Assembly (NCBI GenBank): GCA_030248065.1
Contig: JASAMV010003530.1
Span: 62,001-126,000 of the forward strand
Length of the DNA: 64,000 nucleotides
Origin: Rhynchonema sp. JSB1_4
Lineage: Eukaryota; Nematoda; Chromadorea; Monhysterida; Xyalidae
Direction of reading: 5' to 3'
The stretch's first letter is position 1. Each line of letters begins with the position of its first letter. The notes below the pieces were generated by a model. That model was not told where the DNA came from and did no database searches. It was given only the letters and a program-made list of their open reading frames with translations. The position numbers and the translations under genes were made by a program. Below, piece by piece: positions 12,690 through 25,900 of this stretch.

Positions 12690-13425
12690 TCGGGGGGGAT
12701 ACCTACTGTACCAGGCGAGGGGGGATACGGGGGGCTACCCCCCCAAACCCCCCCACCTCCAACACTGCTACCTCTACTGTACCAGGGGAGGGGCGGCAAC
12801 CTACCTACTGTACCAGGTGAGGGGCGGCAACCTACCTACTGTACCTAGGGGGGGACCCCCACTCCCCCCAGCTACACCATTGGTACACACAGTGTAGTTC
12901 CTGGGGGAGAGGGGGTCCCCCCTCGGGTACGTCTGTTCCCCCTCCATGGTACGCCTGCCCCACTGTTCCCCCTCCGGGTACGTCTGCTCCCCCAATTTTT
13001 ACCTAAAATAGGCAAATTTTGGCCTAAAATAGGCATTTTTAGGCATAAAATGAGTGATTTTTAGGTCAATGTGGTCAAAAATCGCCAAAATACCCTTTTT
13101 ATTGAGATTTTTTCCTAAAAGGGGCAAAAATGAGCCAAATTTTCGACCTCAAAAAATGACTTTTCTCCAAATTTGGGTCCTCCCCCCTTCCGGGTCCGTC
13201 CCCCCCCCTTCCCCCCCAGGTGGGTACGTCTGTTCCCCCTCCGAAAAAAAGGGCGGCAGCACTGAAGGGGGTACCGCCTGTTCCCCCTCCGGACCAGGAA
13301 CTACACTGGGTACCCAATACCACACCCGACCCAATACCAGGTATTGGGTATTGGGTGGTATTGAGTACGGGTATTGGGTATTGTGCCCATGCCTACTCCG
13401 GACCAGGAACTACACTGATCTCTGG
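12690..13425. repeat. G-rich block with CTACTGTACC and GGTATTGGGTATTGGG repeats
   Basis: Runs of G (or C) of 5 to 8 are interleaved with repeats of CCTACTGTACC (12709-12845), TACGTCTGTTCCCCCTCC (12937-13245) and a GGTATTGGGTATTGGG array (13338-13382). Apparent open frames are glycine/proline artefacts. Related CTACTGTACC words recur at 46.1-47.7, 59.4, 63.0 and 63.9 kb. Confidence 0.75.
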
Positions 13426-13500
13426 TAAAGAAGTTCAACAAAAGATTGCATCATCTTTATGCAGGATTAGAATTCGACAAGTGACATCGTGGAAAAAACC

Positions 13501-16500
13501 ATGGAAAACGACGAGAATAAACCGCCGTCAAACGATACGAACGACATAATGGACGATGACGTCGACAATAAGGACAAAGACGATGCCGATCTGCCGCCGC
13601 CTGACGCGCATTTGGCAAAGCAAGATCTCTCCAAATTGAACATCAACGAACTGAGCCCTTTAACTTACGAAGTGATCAGTCGACAAGCCACCATCAATGT
13701 CGGCACAATCGGCCATGTGGCGCACGGAAAATCCACCGTCGTCAAAGCGCTGTCCGGCGTGCAAACTGTTCGATTTAAGAATGAACTGGAACGAAACATC
13801 ACCATAAAACTCGGCTACGCAAACGCCAAGATCTACCGGTGCTCGAATGCTGAATGTCCCAGACCAGGCTGTTATCGATCCGCCGGCAGTATGCATCCAG
13901 ACAGGTGCGCAGCTGGAAGTTTGAGACTTGAACAGAGCATGCTCTTGAATTGAATCGTTGAATGAAACTTTCCATGATGTTATGGTGCCCGTGCGCGTGA
14001 ATGAATACCTAAATTTGATTCTCAGTTTTCACAATCAATTCATTTCGCACACATTGCAATGGCTATCAATTTTTTTAAATTGCCAATAGTATACCGTAAA
14101 AACCTAAATACAGCCCCCCGGAATAGAGCCCACCCAAATACAGCCCCCCCCAAGGGGTAAACAAAAGCCCCCCCGGAAAAATAGACCCCCCCCCTACAAA
14201 CATCCCCTATACAGTAGTGTATTAAGGCTTGATAGTGGTGCAAACATTACATTTTTTCTTCACACACAAATACGCCTCTTATACAAAAACACAAAAAACA
14301 ACAAACAAAAAACATTCTTTCACACCCCTAAAAAATTTTCAAAAATCCACCCCCCCCCCCCCCACACCCCAAAAATTCCTTTCTATTTATTTAAATTTTT
14401 TTACCCAGATTTCCATGCGACCGATCAGGCTGTGATGGTCTGTTCTCTGTTGTGCGTCACGTTTCGTTCGTCGATTGTCCCGGTCACGACATTCTCATGG
14501 CCACCATGTTGAATGGAGCTGCAGTTATGGACGCTGCCCTGTTGCTCATTGCTGGTTGGGCAGATTTCACTCCTTACGACATTCTTAGTGGATCTGCGAA
14601 ATATTCGCCCCTGATTTTTAGGCAGGTTTTTTCTCAAGAAATGGCCAGTGACGACAACACCACTTGACCCAAAATCCGGGGTTCTGTCTGGTAAAAAAAA
14701 TGGGGAAAAAACGATCGATAAGTGAAGAAAAAGGCGTAGTGCTAAACTGATTGAAAAAGTGCTACCAGCGATAATCACCGCCTCGAGCGGCTAAACAACC
14801 GTGTTTTCAGGCAACGAATCCTGTCCACAACCACAGACATCCGAGCATCTTGCTGCCGTCGAGATCATGCAGTTGAAACATCTGCTGATTCTGCAGAACA
14901 AAATCGATTTGATCAAAGAGGACAAGGCGAAAGAGCAGTTCCATCAGATCAAGGCGTTCGTCGAGAACACGGTCGCCGACAACGCGCCCATCGTGCCGAT
15001 TTCGGCGCAACTCAAATACAACATCGAGGTTAATAATTTGATTTGTTTTGTTGACTCTGGTTCTGATTTGATAATCGCCGCTACCGGCTCGGTCCTGCTT
15101 TGATCACGTCACTATACGGAATTGACGATATTGTTCTTGTTTTAGTTTTGATACCTGATTTGCTATTGATACTGTTTTCCGTCGGAAAAGCGGTTTATTA
15201 GGTGTCTGCTGGGAACAACTTTCGCACGGGCCGAAATCAGTGGTGCCAGCCAGAGCCAATACATCTCGAGGTGTCTCTGAACTTAGACCAGCCCTGTCGA
15301 TCAAATTCGGCATTATGCCACGTCGAGAATTGGTTCTCTAATCGTTTAAAAAAATCATTCAATTTCACGCAGGTGATCTGCGAGTATTTATGCAAGAAAG
15401 TGCCGGTGCCGATGCGCGATTTCACGAGCGACGCACGATTGATTGTGATTCGATCGTTCGATGTCAACAAACCGGGATGTGAAGTTGATGAACTGGAAGG
15501 AGGTGTCGCCGGTGGAAGTATACTCAGAGGTTGGTGCATTGTCTTGTCGTATTTTTGTGCTCATCAACTTTCGTTTATCTATTTTTAACAACATTTTTGA
15601 CACATGGTGATCTGATTTGATTGCATGGCAGTTTTGTCCATCATGTGTCGTTCTGACCCGAAACATTTTGCCTGTGTTTTGTGGTGTAGTAGCTTCGGTG
15701 GATTTCCAGTTCCAAACGCTTGAATCGCGTTGGGCGTTTATATTGCCCCTTGCCCGATTGAAAATAGCCGATTTCTTGCAATGTGAATTTCTCGATTGTG
15801 CGCGTGGTTTGACTTTGTTGTTATCTGCGTTTTTATTGAGAGCTTTCGTTATTTTTCCGTGGTTTAACGTGGTTCGTTTCTCTTTGCGGTTTTCAAAAAT
15901 AAATCACATTCAAATTACCATTTGGCCCTGATTCAGGCGTGCTACGCGTCGGTCAGGAGATCGAGGTGCGGCCGGGCATTGTGAAACAACGGGGCGACGG
16001 TCGGGTCACGTGTCGACCGTTGTTTTCGCGTGTTGTCTCACTCAAGACCGAGAACAATCAACTGCAATTCGCTGTGCCCGGCGGGTTAATCGGGGTGGGC
16101 ACGCAAATCGACCCTACATTATGCAGGGCTGACAGACTGGTCGGGCATGTGAGTGTGGCGGATTGGGTTTTTTATGGGACCTCATCTCTTTCGGGGTCAC
16201 GTGGACATTAAGGGGTATTTGATTTCCACGTGGTGCTGACGACGGTGTTCTGGTGCATACTCCGTCTGTGAAAGCAGGATAGAACGGGTAAACTCCATTT
16301 GTGTTGTTTTTGGTGCTTTGGGCCTAATTTTAAGCTTGAGCTCGTACTGACTCACGCCTGCACTTAACCTAATTGCAAGGCTGAGTTTTGTGTCTGAGCG
16401 CGACGTACGACTTCGACCAGTTGCTACTTTTCAATTATTTACCCGCACCAGATTTGCTCAATTGTCTAATGATCTCAAAAATCGTTTGTCAATATCATAT

Positions 16501-17666
16501 AATAGTCGATGAAAATATCCTTGATTGATAACGTCAGTTGTCGGTGTAAAATACTAAAAAGCCAACACTCAAACCAACATCTTGTTTTGTTCACCAGCAG
16601 ACCGTGTTTGTGATCCTGATGTGATGAATGGGGTTAGAGGTCCTGACACCCGACATCTGAGAAAAAAGCCAACACTCGACAGTTCCAAAAAGAACGACAC
16701 CCGACACATAGTTTTTAGACCAAAAACAAGCAATTTTTTGTTTATTTGCATCACCAGTGCAATTTTTTGGCTCTCAAGTTTTTTCACACGAAATAAGCAC
16801 GAAAATTTTATGTTCTGCGTCTTCGGAAACATTTGGCTTCTCTCAAAAATTTTCACGACAAAACTGATGTTTTTAACCGTAAGTGTCGGGTGTCAGCTGT
16901 CGGTCCCAAAAAAACCCGACATCTAGAGGCACCCGACATGACATTGCTCTAACCCTACTGATGAACCCAAAAATGTTTTGTTAGCATCACATAATGGTTG
17001 TAAAACAACGAGGATTGATTTTTGGTGACGAATATTTGTCCATAGGAAACTCCCCGCTCAATAAACCAATGTTGCCACTTCAGGTGCTTGGCGCAGTTGG
17101 CACGTTGCCAGATATCTTCAGCGAGATCGAGATCACGTATTTCCTGCTTCGTCGTTTGTTGGGTGTGCGCACGGAAGGCGATCGGAAGGGCGCCAAGGTG
17201 CAGAAACTGAGCAAGGGAGAGGTGCTCATGGTCAATGTTGGATCGCTATCCACTGGTATGTCATCAGATTCATCATTTGATGGCTGTCGTGTCAGTATCA
17301 AGTTTGATGGCCGAATTAGGTCGGTCACTTGAAAAATTTGAATGTAAATTTTTAGCTGCGTTGGCAGCGCCCGGCGCAAAATTAGTAGCACAACATTTAC
17401 GCTGGTTGAAATCTCAGCTGTGAACGCGTTTTCACGAAAATCCTTTGCTGGCATTCTTCACAAACTGTCATCGCACAGGTGGCAAGGTGCTGGCAGTGAA
17501 GAACGACGCGGCCAAAATTGCGCTCACCAACCCGGTTTGTACGGAGAAGGGCGAGAAGATTGCGTTGAGTCGACGCATCGATAAACACTGGCGACTGATC
17601 GGCTGGGGCACGATATTCAAGGGACAGGTGGTGCTGCCGTTGAACAGAGACGATAGGGATGATTGA
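13501..17666 (+). CDS. EIF2S3: Translation initiation factor eIF2 subunit gamma
   Basis: GTPase subunit of eIF2, which delivers initiator Met-tRNA to the 40S ribosome. Seven exons close in frame: 13501-13904, 14409-14554, 14811-15028, 15373-15529, 15937-16148, 17084-17255 and 17479-17666, giving about 498 residues against about 470 in vertebrates; the excess is an acidic N-terminal extension. Motifs in order: P-loop GHVAHGKST, switch I region [16 protein letters not shown], a knuckle with spaced cysteines ([11 protein letters not shown]), G3 DCPGHD, NKIDL (NKxD), G5-like SAQ, then domains II and III ([30 protein letters not shown]). ATG at 13501 is preceded by AAAACC, a good context. A C-rich block (14115-14360) lies in intron 1 and an inverted-repeat element in intron 5. 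No missing key residue. Identification is certain. Confidence 0.97.
14115..14365. repeat. C-homopolymer-rich intron segment
   Basis: Runs of C up to about 15 (near 14350) alternate with CAAATACAGCCCC words inside eIF2 gamma intron 1. No coding potential. Confidence 0.6.
16630..16955. mobile_element. Non-autonomous element with GGGTTAGAG inverted ends
   Basis: GGGTTAGAG at about 16631 pairs with CTCTAACCC at about 16947-16955. The interior carries several CCCGACAC / CCGACATC words near both ends. TGATGAA occurs just outside each end (about 16623 and 16960) and may be a 7-bp target duplication. No open frame of note. It lies in eIF2 gamma intron 5. Related fragments are seen at 9454-9532 and, more decayed, at 19990-20110. 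Confidence 0.5.
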
Positions 17667-18868
17667 GTATTGGCTGGTTGACATTAAATCGAGCTGATTC
17701 ATTACCTGGTAATGTCTTAGTGGGCATGTTGAGTGTCGTATCAAATTTGAAGGCAATCTCTAGGGTGGGACAATTGTAATTTTGCTTTTGGACCGTATTT
17801 TGCGATTGAGTTGGGGTGGTTCTAACCAGCACAAGATTTGTTTCCGCCCACCTCCACCTTGGGTGTGAACAAACAATTATTACGCAGTCGAACCAGGTGT
17901 TTGAGGCTCTTCTCAATATTCGGTCCAAACAAACAATTTGCTTTGCCGTGATCTGGGTTATAGCAATGGCCTTCAATTTGGAACGGCCCAGAGTGTATTC
18001 TGTTGTTTGCTCGATGACATCATGTGAGTACGGAATTCACCTTGCTGAGAACTGTGCATTGGTAGTCACTGCTACCAAGTTGTTACCTAGTTAGCACCAC
18101 AATTGTTGGGGTTTTTTATCAATTTATATAGGGGTATTTGCGACAAAATTCTATCGTTTTTGTTTGCTAAATGATTGATTGATTGTTCATGTTTTGAATT
18201 GTTTCTTGTAATGATTTTCTACATACTGATAGGAAAACGTAACGAAGTTTTATAATTGGGTATTTGCAACTGGATTATTTGTTGGATTCTTGATGAAGAT
18301 GTGTATGCTATTTCTGAGTTTTTTTGCCTTTGTTTTCTTTCAATTCAAAAATATTACGTCGTGCCCTGTTCGTTAATTGTTCATTCATTACGTTTGTGTT
18401 TGTGCGCCGATTATTGTTTGGTTGCGGTATAGGTAGGATACAAGATTTATGTGTGCCCACGGGAGGGACTGACCGTTGATTGTTGAAATGAAACAAAAAG
18501 ATTTGATCAAAATTTGTCGGAATTTTTATACAATCTGTTCCTTGTCGGATCTCGGCGTGCTGATGCTGAGTGTTACCTATCTAACGTTTTGTTGTTGGTT
18601 ATAAAATATGTGTGCGTCCCTGCCCATGGTGTAAAAGCCTTTTTTGCAATGACATTTGTCGAACGACAGTTTGCCATCTTCCTTGACGTTGATCTCCTAT
18701 TTATGCTGTGAATATTCCTTATGGTGACTGACACTTACGGGTCCCGATCACGTTGTAGAGATGGGCAGGCTCAGATTTTCAGTTATTTTGCAGGTGCCAA
18801 CCCTATCATGATGATTCGATGTGCCGGTGCTCTATTGTACCCAACATGAGGGTGGCATACCTGGCGTA

Positions 18869-21800
18869 ATGACGATGCCCCGATTGTCTAGCAAGGCATG
18901 CATGTTGGTGGTGCTGTCCGGCTGTATAGCGTTGGTGCTGCTTGCCATCAGGCAGTATCCGGACTCAGACGAGGACCCGATATCGGCCAACTCCCAGTCT
19001 GCAGCCGAATCAGTCAAAGCCATATCATACAACGACTCGCAGGCTGACGAATTGTTACGCACGCTGTGTGATCTGTATAAAGATGGACAAGTGGCCGGTT
19101 AGTGTATTGATTTATATCAACAGTGCTCGATCAGGATGTCTGTCGGGAGAATCCCGATCCGGCATTCTTATCGGAGGTGACCCGTGATTAATGTCACGTG
19201 TGTGATGCACAAATGAGGGTAAGAACAGAAGTGTGGAAGAAGGAATGCCAAATCTGGTCCTTTTGGAGGTCAATTGTCGCATCTCGCCCGTCTGAAAACC
19301 GGCCGAAACGAGCAAAATTCACTGCTGTTACATTAATCTATGGCGTCGAACGCATTTTTTCGGTTTTCCACGCCTTATCGGGCAAAACGCAACGGCAACC
19401 TGAACTGTGTTCCATTTTAGACATGAACAGGTCAATCTCTATTTATGCAATCTCGGGGTTGCAACTGGACTGCAATAAAGCGCTAAGTAAAATCGCGGAG
19501 CAAAACTAATATTTGTTTGTCAGGTGATCTGTGCAATTCGCTGTGTTACTACTACAATCAATGGCATATTGTCAACTATCACACATCAACTAAACACGTC
19601 ATCGTTTTGTCTTTCGGCGGCCAGAAGCTGGTGCTCAAATCACAAATGGCTGACTTCACACAGTACGAACCGCTGGATCCAGGTTCAGATTCTGAAATAA
19701 TATGTACCAGGTCCTTGTCTTGGTCCGGTCCCATGTACCATTTTTTCTTTGCAGATCTGCTACGGGAAGAACGTTTGTCTGATTATTTGGACTTAATTCG
19801 AAACCGGGTCAATGATCATTTGGGTTTGGGCTGGTCGAAAGATCTGGTCCAACATTTGATACCTGTTGTTTGGCCGCCTTATATGAGGTGCGTATTTTTC
19901 TCAATGCGCTTGAATTGCTTGGTTTATTATTTTTGGCGCGCCAGCCCCCTGGGAAAACTACGTCCATTAAATGGTTTGTTTCTTCTGTAAGAACATTCAT
20001 GGTCCAAAATCGGGGTCGATGTGGTGTCTGACAGCCGAACCCTACACTTTTTTGGGTGCCAACACCGAAATCTAGGGCAATATCTGAGGGTATCAAACCC
20101 CAACACTCTTTTGGAAGCCAAATCCTCAACGTTGCCTATTCATCGTCCAATTCAGATCCAAGCAGCTCTCTGAAGCCGACAAGCGCAGTCTTTGGTCGCT
20201 TGTGCAGCAAGAAGAATACAATACATTCGCTGTACTGCCGCTGGCCAGGGTGTTTCCGAAGGTTGGTTTATTGGACGAAAATATTTTTTGTTCGATATTA
20301 TTTAGGGATCGGCGTCGGTGTCGGAGAAAGGTTGTCGGTGGCCTAGGCAAGGAAATTTGCGAAGTGCGCAATTTCTTTGTGTGAAATCATTTTAAGCTCT
20401 CTAAGAAAGCTCTAAAGCACAATAATGGATGAAAAGTATGAATTTTGTTAGTTTAGTTAGTTTATTGCGTCGGCACCAACTCAATAATCATAAATAAGAA
20501 GATTAAGTGAAAGAAGCATAATTACAGGACAGGAAAGGGTGAGAAGGTGGACGGAATCACGGACAGACAGATACCGACAACATGCAATCAGAAACTAAAT
20601 GTGCGCAGACAGAGCTACAACAATGCACATCAATTTTGTGCTAAAATTGCAAGCTTTCGACGAAAAAGCAGTCGAAGTCGATGTCGGGGAAATTTGAACT
20701 GTCGGTGTCGGTGTCCGCATGTTTTTCCGCGGTGTCAGTACTTTCCAAAAAAGCTTCAGTATCCGTGTCGGTCTACATGACCGACGCCGATCGCTAATTC
20801 TCTATCTTTTATTTTTCAAGGACATATTTAACAAAATTTACAGTTAATGGGTTCGTGTGGCAATTTCTACGCGGTCGAGTACGTGGTTCCGTTCCGAATG
20901 AAAACGCAATACATGAATCTTCGCGCCAAAATACTCGTACATCTGATGGGCACGCTAAAATTGTTCTATGAGTTCATCAACGAACCACTGCACTGGTGCG
21001 ACGTGCGGTTCGACAGTTTTGGTGCGCTTGGAGTTTATTAATTCTTATTAGTTGATTAATATTTGGCATTTCTCCTATTATTAGTGGCCCATAGTTGTGT
21101 TTAACCGTGATAACGTGATTGTTTTCACATTGAACACCCAAGACCGTTTTTCAGCCGTGTGAAATATGATAAATCATTTTGTCCAAGCTGCATCTGGACA
21201 AAAAATAATTCGACCAGTCAATAAATAAATCAATAGCAAGCTGCAATTCGTTCGGTCTTGCGTACAGCCCAAATAATAAGCTCTCAAACGCCTTATAACT
21301 GCAGAAACTGGAAAGTTAGAAGTATTCAAAAAGTCGAAATTTGGCTTACCTTATTATCCTTTACGTTTACCCCCGCGCCACAGGACTGTCAGCCGATTAT
21401 CCCAAACGTTTCCTCCTAATGGACGCTGACCTCGTGTTCACCGAATCGCGTATGCGTCGACTGATGACACAATTGGGCTGTAGGACCGATGCAGACTGTC
21501 ATTTCATGGACTGCGAAGCCAAATGTGACATGGGCACCAGACATTGTACGAGGAGATTGAATGATAATGTTGAGGTGCGTTGGGGATAGCTGATGTATCG
21601 AAATGGTATTGTGCTGGACGGCATACTACGTGGCAGTGGAATTATTTGGCGGCACCGTAACGGTAAACATTGACTGATTGCCGTGTGGACTTTCAAAGTA
21701 TGTTTTGCTCATTATTATGTTGCACTGGGCTATTTGAAGAAACGTACAATGTTTGCTCGGACTTTTTTGTGGCTTTTTATCGTTTGCGGCGACCGCACTT

Positions 21801-22136
21801 GAGTTCTGCGCTTACGCGTATGTGCTCATAATTTTCACCTGCAAAAAGCTGCGGCACTCCACATGACCAACCGCACAATTGGAACAGTCAACCCGTCGGA
21901 GTGGCACAAAACGAGCACATCACTGGAAACGGCCTGTGGTGCTTCTAACATGATATGTATTATGTGTTTTGTTTTTTCAGGTTTTCTGCAAGAAGTTCGT
22001 CAATACGATGTTCACATCACCGTATGGCTACAAGAACAATCGTTACATATCATCGTGCCAGGACAAGAACGTCACCAACGAACAGCGACTACGTGACCTC
22101 AGGGTCGTCTGGGCGTGGAGTCTGTCTGATGTTTGA
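18869..22136 (+). CDS. DIPK1/FAM69-like type II membrane pseudokinase
   Basis: Divergent protein kinase domain 1 family: ER-resident, cysteine-rich single-pass proteins. Seven exons close in phase: 18869-19097, 19524-19703, 19755-19887, 20156-20261, 20844-21021, 21384-21574 and 21981-22136. After a short N-tail a membrane anchor (MLVVLSGCIALVLLAI) is followed by a polar stem, then family landmarks: LCDLYKDGQVAGDLCNSLC, SLWSLVQQEEYNTFAVLP, PKLMGSCGNFYAVEYV, WCDVRFDSFG, DADLVF, and a cysteine cluster (CRTDADCHFMDCEAKCD). It ends LRVVWAWSLSDV. The in-frame GTG at 18821 is not needed; ATG at 18869 gives the short cytosolic tail expected. The donor of the second exon could instead be near 19710. 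Family call firm, paralogue not assigned. Confidence 0.88.
20451..20580. repeat. Dispersed repeat shared with 37828-38050
   Basis: About 130 bp (TTAGTTTATTGCGTCGGCAC through ACAACATGCAAT) matches 37828-38050 in the same orientation, where the copy is interrupted by about 80 bp of internal duplication. A decayed inverted match lies near 39230-39290. It sits in an intron of the DIPK1-like gene and in an intron of MSH2. Type unknown. Confidence 0.6.
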
Positions 22137-22983
22137 ATTTGTTCGACTTGCTATTTTGGCATTTCTCGCGCTTCAAAACTGTGCGTTGTTATTTGCTGTC
22201 CGGAAAATTCTGCCCGTGAATTTCGAATCTTCATTCAACTAATGACATCAAATTTATTCTAATCTCTAGTTTTTTTTCAAGAATCAAACATTCGTCGCTT
22301 TTGTGATCGGATCACTCTTGCCTGCTGTTATGTCTGTTTTAGACGTGGAAATTCTAACTGGTGTGGATTTTAACAACGTTCCATTTTGTGTCTGTTACTA
22401 TGACAGAAGCATGTTACAAAAGTACTGACGCATCAATACTCTGTGATAAATCTCAAGTGCTATACCAATCTTGATTGTTTGTGAATCTGGTTTGCGAACA
22501 GTGTTATGATGAAATTGTACTTTTATCTTTATATGTATAGTCCGTCCATCAGCTCATGGCACTTTTGGTTGGGAGGTTCAGGTTCCGTTGTGAAAAAATT
22601 GTTCCTCCGCAAGGCAATGTCAGAGAAAACGGCGCACAAAAATAAAATAAAAACCGATTTCTCTTTCTTTTCTTTTTTCGTAAGCCAACCGGAACAGCAC
22701 TGGATCCTGTCAAGCTTTCAGCTGACAAAAAGTGTCATGAGCTGATGGATGGACTATACTTATCATATAAATTTGTGTTGGTCTCATAATAACGGTTTTT
22801 TTATTTCATGATGCTAACACTTGAACAGTCCGCTCAATTTCTTGTATTCACATTTTTACTGCGCATAAGCTGACTTCAAACGATATTTGACGTTGTCGGT
22901 TTCAACAACAAAATGTCGTGGCATTCTAATTAAAAAAATGTAAATGCTTCATTTGATTCAAAGTAACCCAGAATGACCACAAT

Positions 22984-25900
22984 TTACGCGAAAATATCAT
23001 TGAGATTGGTGAGGTGACGCAATGTGGGTCTGCCGTGCGGACAACTCTGTAAATTTACAAAGCACATCGCGCAAAAAACGATAAACAAGAAAATGCCCTG
23101 AAACGCACTCACCCAAGGATTATCAAGTGTTGCCAAATGTTCAACAATCTGTAAATAGTTTTACATGAAATTTGCCGACGCGCGGGTCGGGGTGCCAAAT
23201 GGGTTCGGTCATATTTTGTTGTTTCGTTGACTATAATTTTGACCAGCGCAAAAGTTTCTCGCAGCTCGCAAAGGAACAACGTTTGCGCTGGTCGAACATG
23301 CAGAAAAGACGAAACTGCAAGCATGATTGTGCACAGTTTGCACTTCGGGACCCGCATGCCAGCAAAGCACAAACACCGAGATTAGTGTTTTGAAGGCAAA
23401 AGATCGTTGTGCGCAAAGAATAACAAGACCAAACCTTGCACATTTCACTGCGGTTCAGTGATCGACCGATCATTACAGATTTACGGCACGCCTTTGAGGC
23501 GAAGATCTTGCGCAGACGTGGAGGTCGGTAGTTGACACCCTGATTTGGAAAGGCTAACGTTCATGATTTCTATTTGTTGTTAGGAATATTTGATCGAACT
23601 CACGGGAAACTCGGTGAGAAATGCAATCATGTCGTCGATATCTGAACAAAATATGAATTAACAACCATCATTTCACAAGATTAACCAAAAACACAACGAC
23701 CATTTTTATCAAATACCCATCCGTGTAGACTGGGTGCGCTCACAAGACTCACGCGTGAACCAGATGAATCTAAAAAAGAGATAAGTTCCACGAAAAATTA
23801 GGCACATGATATGGTTATTGAAAATTAATTCTACTGACCGGGCTCGGAACTGAACTGGAAACCGAATCCGTTCTTTTTGAATATCGCCTCATTGTCGCGC
23901 AACACTGCTTCGCTCACTGCGTTTAGTTGCAATGGTTTCGGTCTGTGAGAGAAAAGAGAGGGAAATGTTTTGCCATTTGAATTTAACAAGAGCGTTTACA
24001 CGCAAAAGCAATGAGTGCCAGGCCCACGTTGTCATCGAAATAGTGAAAACGAATTAAAAACATAAGTGAAGTATGTTCTGGCAATGGCAAAAAAATTCTA
24101 AGCGATTTTCGAGAATAAGCTATTCGCAGAAACAACTCCCATTAACACACAATCAAAAACAACAATAGCAATAAATAATAATAATAAATAATTCCCTGTC
24201 GCTCACTGTATCATTCGTTGTGTCTCAATGACAGCGTTGCGTTGATATGTTTCGAACATGTACTTCTCATCACTCGCATGTTGGTCAACAATGAATATCT
24301 CATCACCCAATCGCGTTATGATGAAGCCCTTGTTGAACTGACCGCACACTCGCATGGCGAAGAAATCCGATTTTCTGAACAGAAAGCGAGAAAAAGGGAT
24401 TTTTTTGGAATTTGTGGTACATTTCACCTTTGATGATGATCTATATTATCAACACTGTAATCATTTCGGTCCCCATGTGGTGAAAACGCGAAATCCATCT
24501 GGCATATTTTTCACACGTGAGCTGACCGACAATTCTGGCCCTCGATCATGCCACTCACTATAAAGAAAACCAGGGTTGGGCAAAAAAAACGACGGCGTTT
24601 TTCTTAAAAAACGACGTTTTTTAAAAAAACGCCTGGGTCGTTTTTCGTTTTTTTTAAATCCCGAATTTCCTTGATTTTCCAGGGAAAGTACCCTGATTAT
24701 CAAGGAAAATCAATTTTTTGTCCCATTTTTTTCAAAAAATTTTCGACCAATTTTTACTTTGTCTCGACAAAGTCGTACGTCGATATACGCAGTTTGACTT
24801 TCAATGATGACCCCGGCCAAAGTTGGTCCCATGATGCGGGTCTGATATGGGATCTTAACAACTCGCTAGAAAAGGGTTGAAACCCGTTTATTTTGCCTCA
24901 GAACACAGAATTACTTCATTTAACCACGTTTTCTTCCCAACATGAGCGTTTTCCAATTTTTTTGGGGGCATATTTTGGTCATCTGGGCGTTTTAAAACAA
25001 ACTATTTTTTGAAAAAAATCGTTTTTTGCCCAACCCTGAAGAAAACAGACTAAGCTGACCTGAGTTGTTGAGTCAACTCCAGTTCAGCTGCGTCCTGCTG
25101 CGAGGCCGTGAGTCGCGCTTCGAATTTCATCGACGTTTGGTTCGAATCTGAATAAAGTCGAATCAAATTAATTGATATTTGACACAAATTATAATCCGTC
25201 TTTCACCACTGGAACACACTTTCTTCAGTTGAGTCATTGTCAGAAAGACACAGCTTGCGAATCGCATCCATCGACACCGACAGTGTGCCGCGTGATCGTT
25301 GCGCCAACGATGGAATTCCATCGCTGGCAGCGTCGACGACAGCCTGATTCTGCAAGGAAACAAGTATTTTCAGCAGTATGTTCATGATGTTTCAAAAAAT
25401 TAACGTAGGTTTTAGAAAATGAAAAAATTCAAACAAGCAACCATTTCCGTCGGTGCGCTGGTTGACGCGATCGGTTCGACACTCGATGGTCTACTCGGCT
25501 CAGACATGGACTCCCTTGCTGGCACAGGCGAACAGGCACATCGAATTTGATCGTCCAGTTCGGCTGCAGACAGAAATTTACACTGAACAAAGTCTGGAAA
25601 TCATGTTATCGGAATGAAACATTACCTTTCCCGGGCATCAGCTGAGGTCTCGGATCCAGACTAGAACCAACAGTTGTGCGATGCACTAGATGCTGCAATG
25701 GTTCACTGATAGGCAATTCGGCAACAGGTCCGGAACTTCGAACTTGATCACACTTCGGGACCGAAATATTTCCTTGATATTGAGGGTTGGTGACATGATG
25801 GTGCACAACAGTGGTTCCAGCTGGTTCAGGAGATTTGGGTGGCTGCAAATCTCTGCGAAACGCAAAATCTGCTAGTCGGCGCTGTTGTTTGACGACCGGT

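Noticed and set aside
13489..13500. GTG at 13489 as the eIF2 gamma start
   Set aside because: An ATG in better context follows at 13501 in the same frame.
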